A stretch of 64,000 bases of DNA. Origin: Sphaerulina vaccinii (Eukaryota > Ascomycota > Dothideomycetes > Mycosphaerellales > Mycosphaerellaceae). Below, one piece after another: positions 62,952 to 64,000 of the stretch. The first letter of the stretch is position 1. Every line of letters starts with the position of its first letter. The notes beneath the pieces are model-generated. The model saw nothing but the letters and a program-made list of their open reading frames with translations. It searched no databases and was not told the origin of the DNA. The translations under genes were made by a program, and so were the position numbers. The DNA lies in assembly GCA_022570795.1 (NCBI GenBank), contig JAKUDP010000002.1:1054001-1118000 (forward strand), read 5' to 3'.

Positions 62952-64000
62952 ATGACTACACAACAAAACAGCGCCCACCTGCGACGATGGCTACTGTCTC
63001 TGCCACCTGTGGAATGGGGCATTCAACAACTACGGGAACTGCTGATCGGCAGCCTGAAATGCGGACCTATACCGGAACACATTGCCTTTGTCATGGATGG
63101 CAACAGGAGATGGGCGCGACAGAGTAAAGTCGAGACGATAGAAGGGCACAACATGGGCTTTGAAGCATTGGCGCGTATCCTGGAAGTCTGCTACAAGAGC
63201 GGTGTGCGCGTGGTAACAATTTATGCATTCAGCATTGAGAACTTCAAGCGCAGCAAGTACGAAGTGGATGCGCTGATGGACATGGCCAAGACGAAATTGG
63301 TGCAGCTGAGCCAGCATGGAGCACTTCTGGACCGATATGGTGCTAGCGTGAGGATATTGGGCGACAAAAGCTTGATGCGAGAGGATGTGCAGGCGCAGAT
63401 GGACCACGCGGTGGAGATGACCAAGCACAACGATAGCGCAGTGCTCAATGTCTGCTTCCCATATACTGGACGTGAGGAGATCACACACAGCGTGAGAGAA
63501 ACTGTTCAGGACTTCAGCAAACCACCGACACGACCTCAGTTGAAAAGACCATTCAGCGAAACGCACATCCAACGTAACATTCTTAGCCGAAATCTGCCTG
63601 CTGTTGAGGAGGAAGAGCTCAGCAGAGAATTATCTACAACTACATCTGAAGATGCCGACTCGGTCTCTACTCAGGATCTCGAAGCTTCATCACATATGGA
63701 TCCAGCCTCATCACAAACATCAAATTCCACATCACCTGTTATGAAGGCCACTGTAAGAAAGGCTGCCAACCTCCCGGATCCCGAGAACATTACCGCCGAA
63801 ACACTGACGAAGAACATGTACACACATGACGCGCCTCCGCTGGACCTATTGATACGGACTTCTGGTGTTGCTCGTCTGTCAGACTTTATGCTATGGCAAG
63901 TGCATGAGAGTACTGAGCTCAAGTTTCTGGATGTTCTATGGCCGGATTTTGATTTGTGGCATTTCCTGCCTGTACTGGTAGAATGGCAGTGGCGCCAGAA
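62952..64000 (+). CDS. cis-Prenyltransferase, dehydrodolichyl diphosphate synthase (3' end beyond window)
   Basis: This ER-associated enzyme (yeast Rer2/Srt1 type) adds isoprene units to farnesyl diphosphate to make dolichol precursors for protein glycosylation. The frame is open from the ATG at 62952 to the window end (349 codons visible). Catalytic Asp49 lies in FVMDGNRRWAR; GFEALARILEVCYKSGV and TIYAFSIENFKRS follow. The second substrate region LDLLIRTSGVARLSDFMLWQ sits near residue 300, much later than normal, because a Ser/Thr/acid-rich stretch of about 70-80 residues (roughly 200-275) is inserted before it. The visible end (LWHFLPVLVEWQW) is close to the usual C-terminus, so little should be missing. 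Confidence 0.93.
   Translation, partial: MTTQQNSAHLRRWLLSLPPVEWGIQQLRELLIGSLKCGPIPEHIAFVMDGNRRWARQSKVETIEGHNMGFEALARILEVCYKSGVRVVTIYAFSIENFKRSKYEVDALMDMAKTKLVQLSQHGALLDRYGASVRILGDKSLMREDVQAQMDHAVEMTKHNDSAVLNVCFPYTGREEITHSVRETVQDFSKPPTRPQLKRPFSETHIQRNILSRNLPAVEEEELSRELSTTTSEDADSVSTQDLEASSHMDPASSQTSNSTSPVMKATVRKAANLPDPENITAETLTKNMYTHDAPPLDLLIRTSGVARLSDFMLWQVHESTELKFLDVLWPDFDLWHFLPVLVEWQWRQ

Noticed and set aside
1..64000. CRISPR arrays, insertion sequences, integrons or other bacterial elements
   Set aside because: The window is clearly fungal nuclear DNA with spliceosomal introns; no regularly spaced direct repeats or transposase frames were seen.

Overview
The window is nuclear DNA of a filamentous ascomycete. 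Nearly every multi-exon gene has short introns (about 45-100 bp) with GTRAGT-like donors, a CTAAC/CTGAC branch point and a YAG acceptor. Gene content is typical of the group: Vac8, a WSC cell-wall sensor, a UstYa-family protein, HET-like and F-box-like proteins, a GT90/CAP10 enzyme, and a carbamoyl-phosphate synthase small-subunit gene with an arginine-attenuator upstream ORF. A Dothideomycete, perhaps Mycosphaerellaceae-like, is my inference from the overall protein and intron style; no marker gene proves it.

Layout. 0-9.4 kb: an acidic unknown protein (-), vac8 (+, five exons, one GC-AG intron), a UstYa-family gene (+) and a WSC sensor (-). 9.4-12.7 kb is the longest gene-free stretch. 12.7-22.7 kb: a seven-membrane DUF300/Ost-alpha protein (-), the arginine-pathway cpa1 gene with its spliced uORF (-), a kinase-like APH protein (+), a C2H2 zinc-finger protein (+), an F-box-like protein (-) and an EngB-type GTPase (+). 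22.8-23.5 kb holds three tandem tRNA-like Pol III units on the minus strand, each with a long insert where the anticodon should be. 23.5-36.4 kb is accessory in character: BAHD acyltransferase, short HET-like protein, F-box-like protein, an unknown gene overlapping it tail-to-tail, a Ser/Thr-rich secreted protein, a secreted-peptide exon next to a UstYa remnant, a GT90 glycosyltransferase, a coiled-coil protein, a degenerate minisatellite and a small cysteine-containing secreted protein.

36.5-52 kb returns to housekeeping and transport: Tudor-SN, a small acidic protein, a mitochondrial phosphate carrier, pyruvate dehydrogenase E1-alpha, a PPxY-bearing unknown, a possible 36-residue spliced micro-gene, an MFS sugar transporter with two near-duplicate introns, and an NRAMP metal transporter. 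52.8-64 kb: methyltransferase-like protein, butanediol-type dehydrogenase, aldo-keto reductase, two members of one unknown family on either side of NCS6/CTU1 and an 81-residue secreted protein, and the 5' part of a cis-prenyltransferase gene that runs off the window.

No single pathway cluster spans the window. Recognisable functions are spread over arginine synthesis (cpa1), mitochondrial energy metabolism (PDH E1-alpha, phosphate carrier, EngB), tRNA thiolation (NCS6), dolichol synthesis, vacuole and cell-wall biology (Vac8, WSC) and membrane transport (NRAMP, MFS). Most of these neighbours look unrelated in function. All splice models were read by eye from reading frame and splice signals and have no transcript support.
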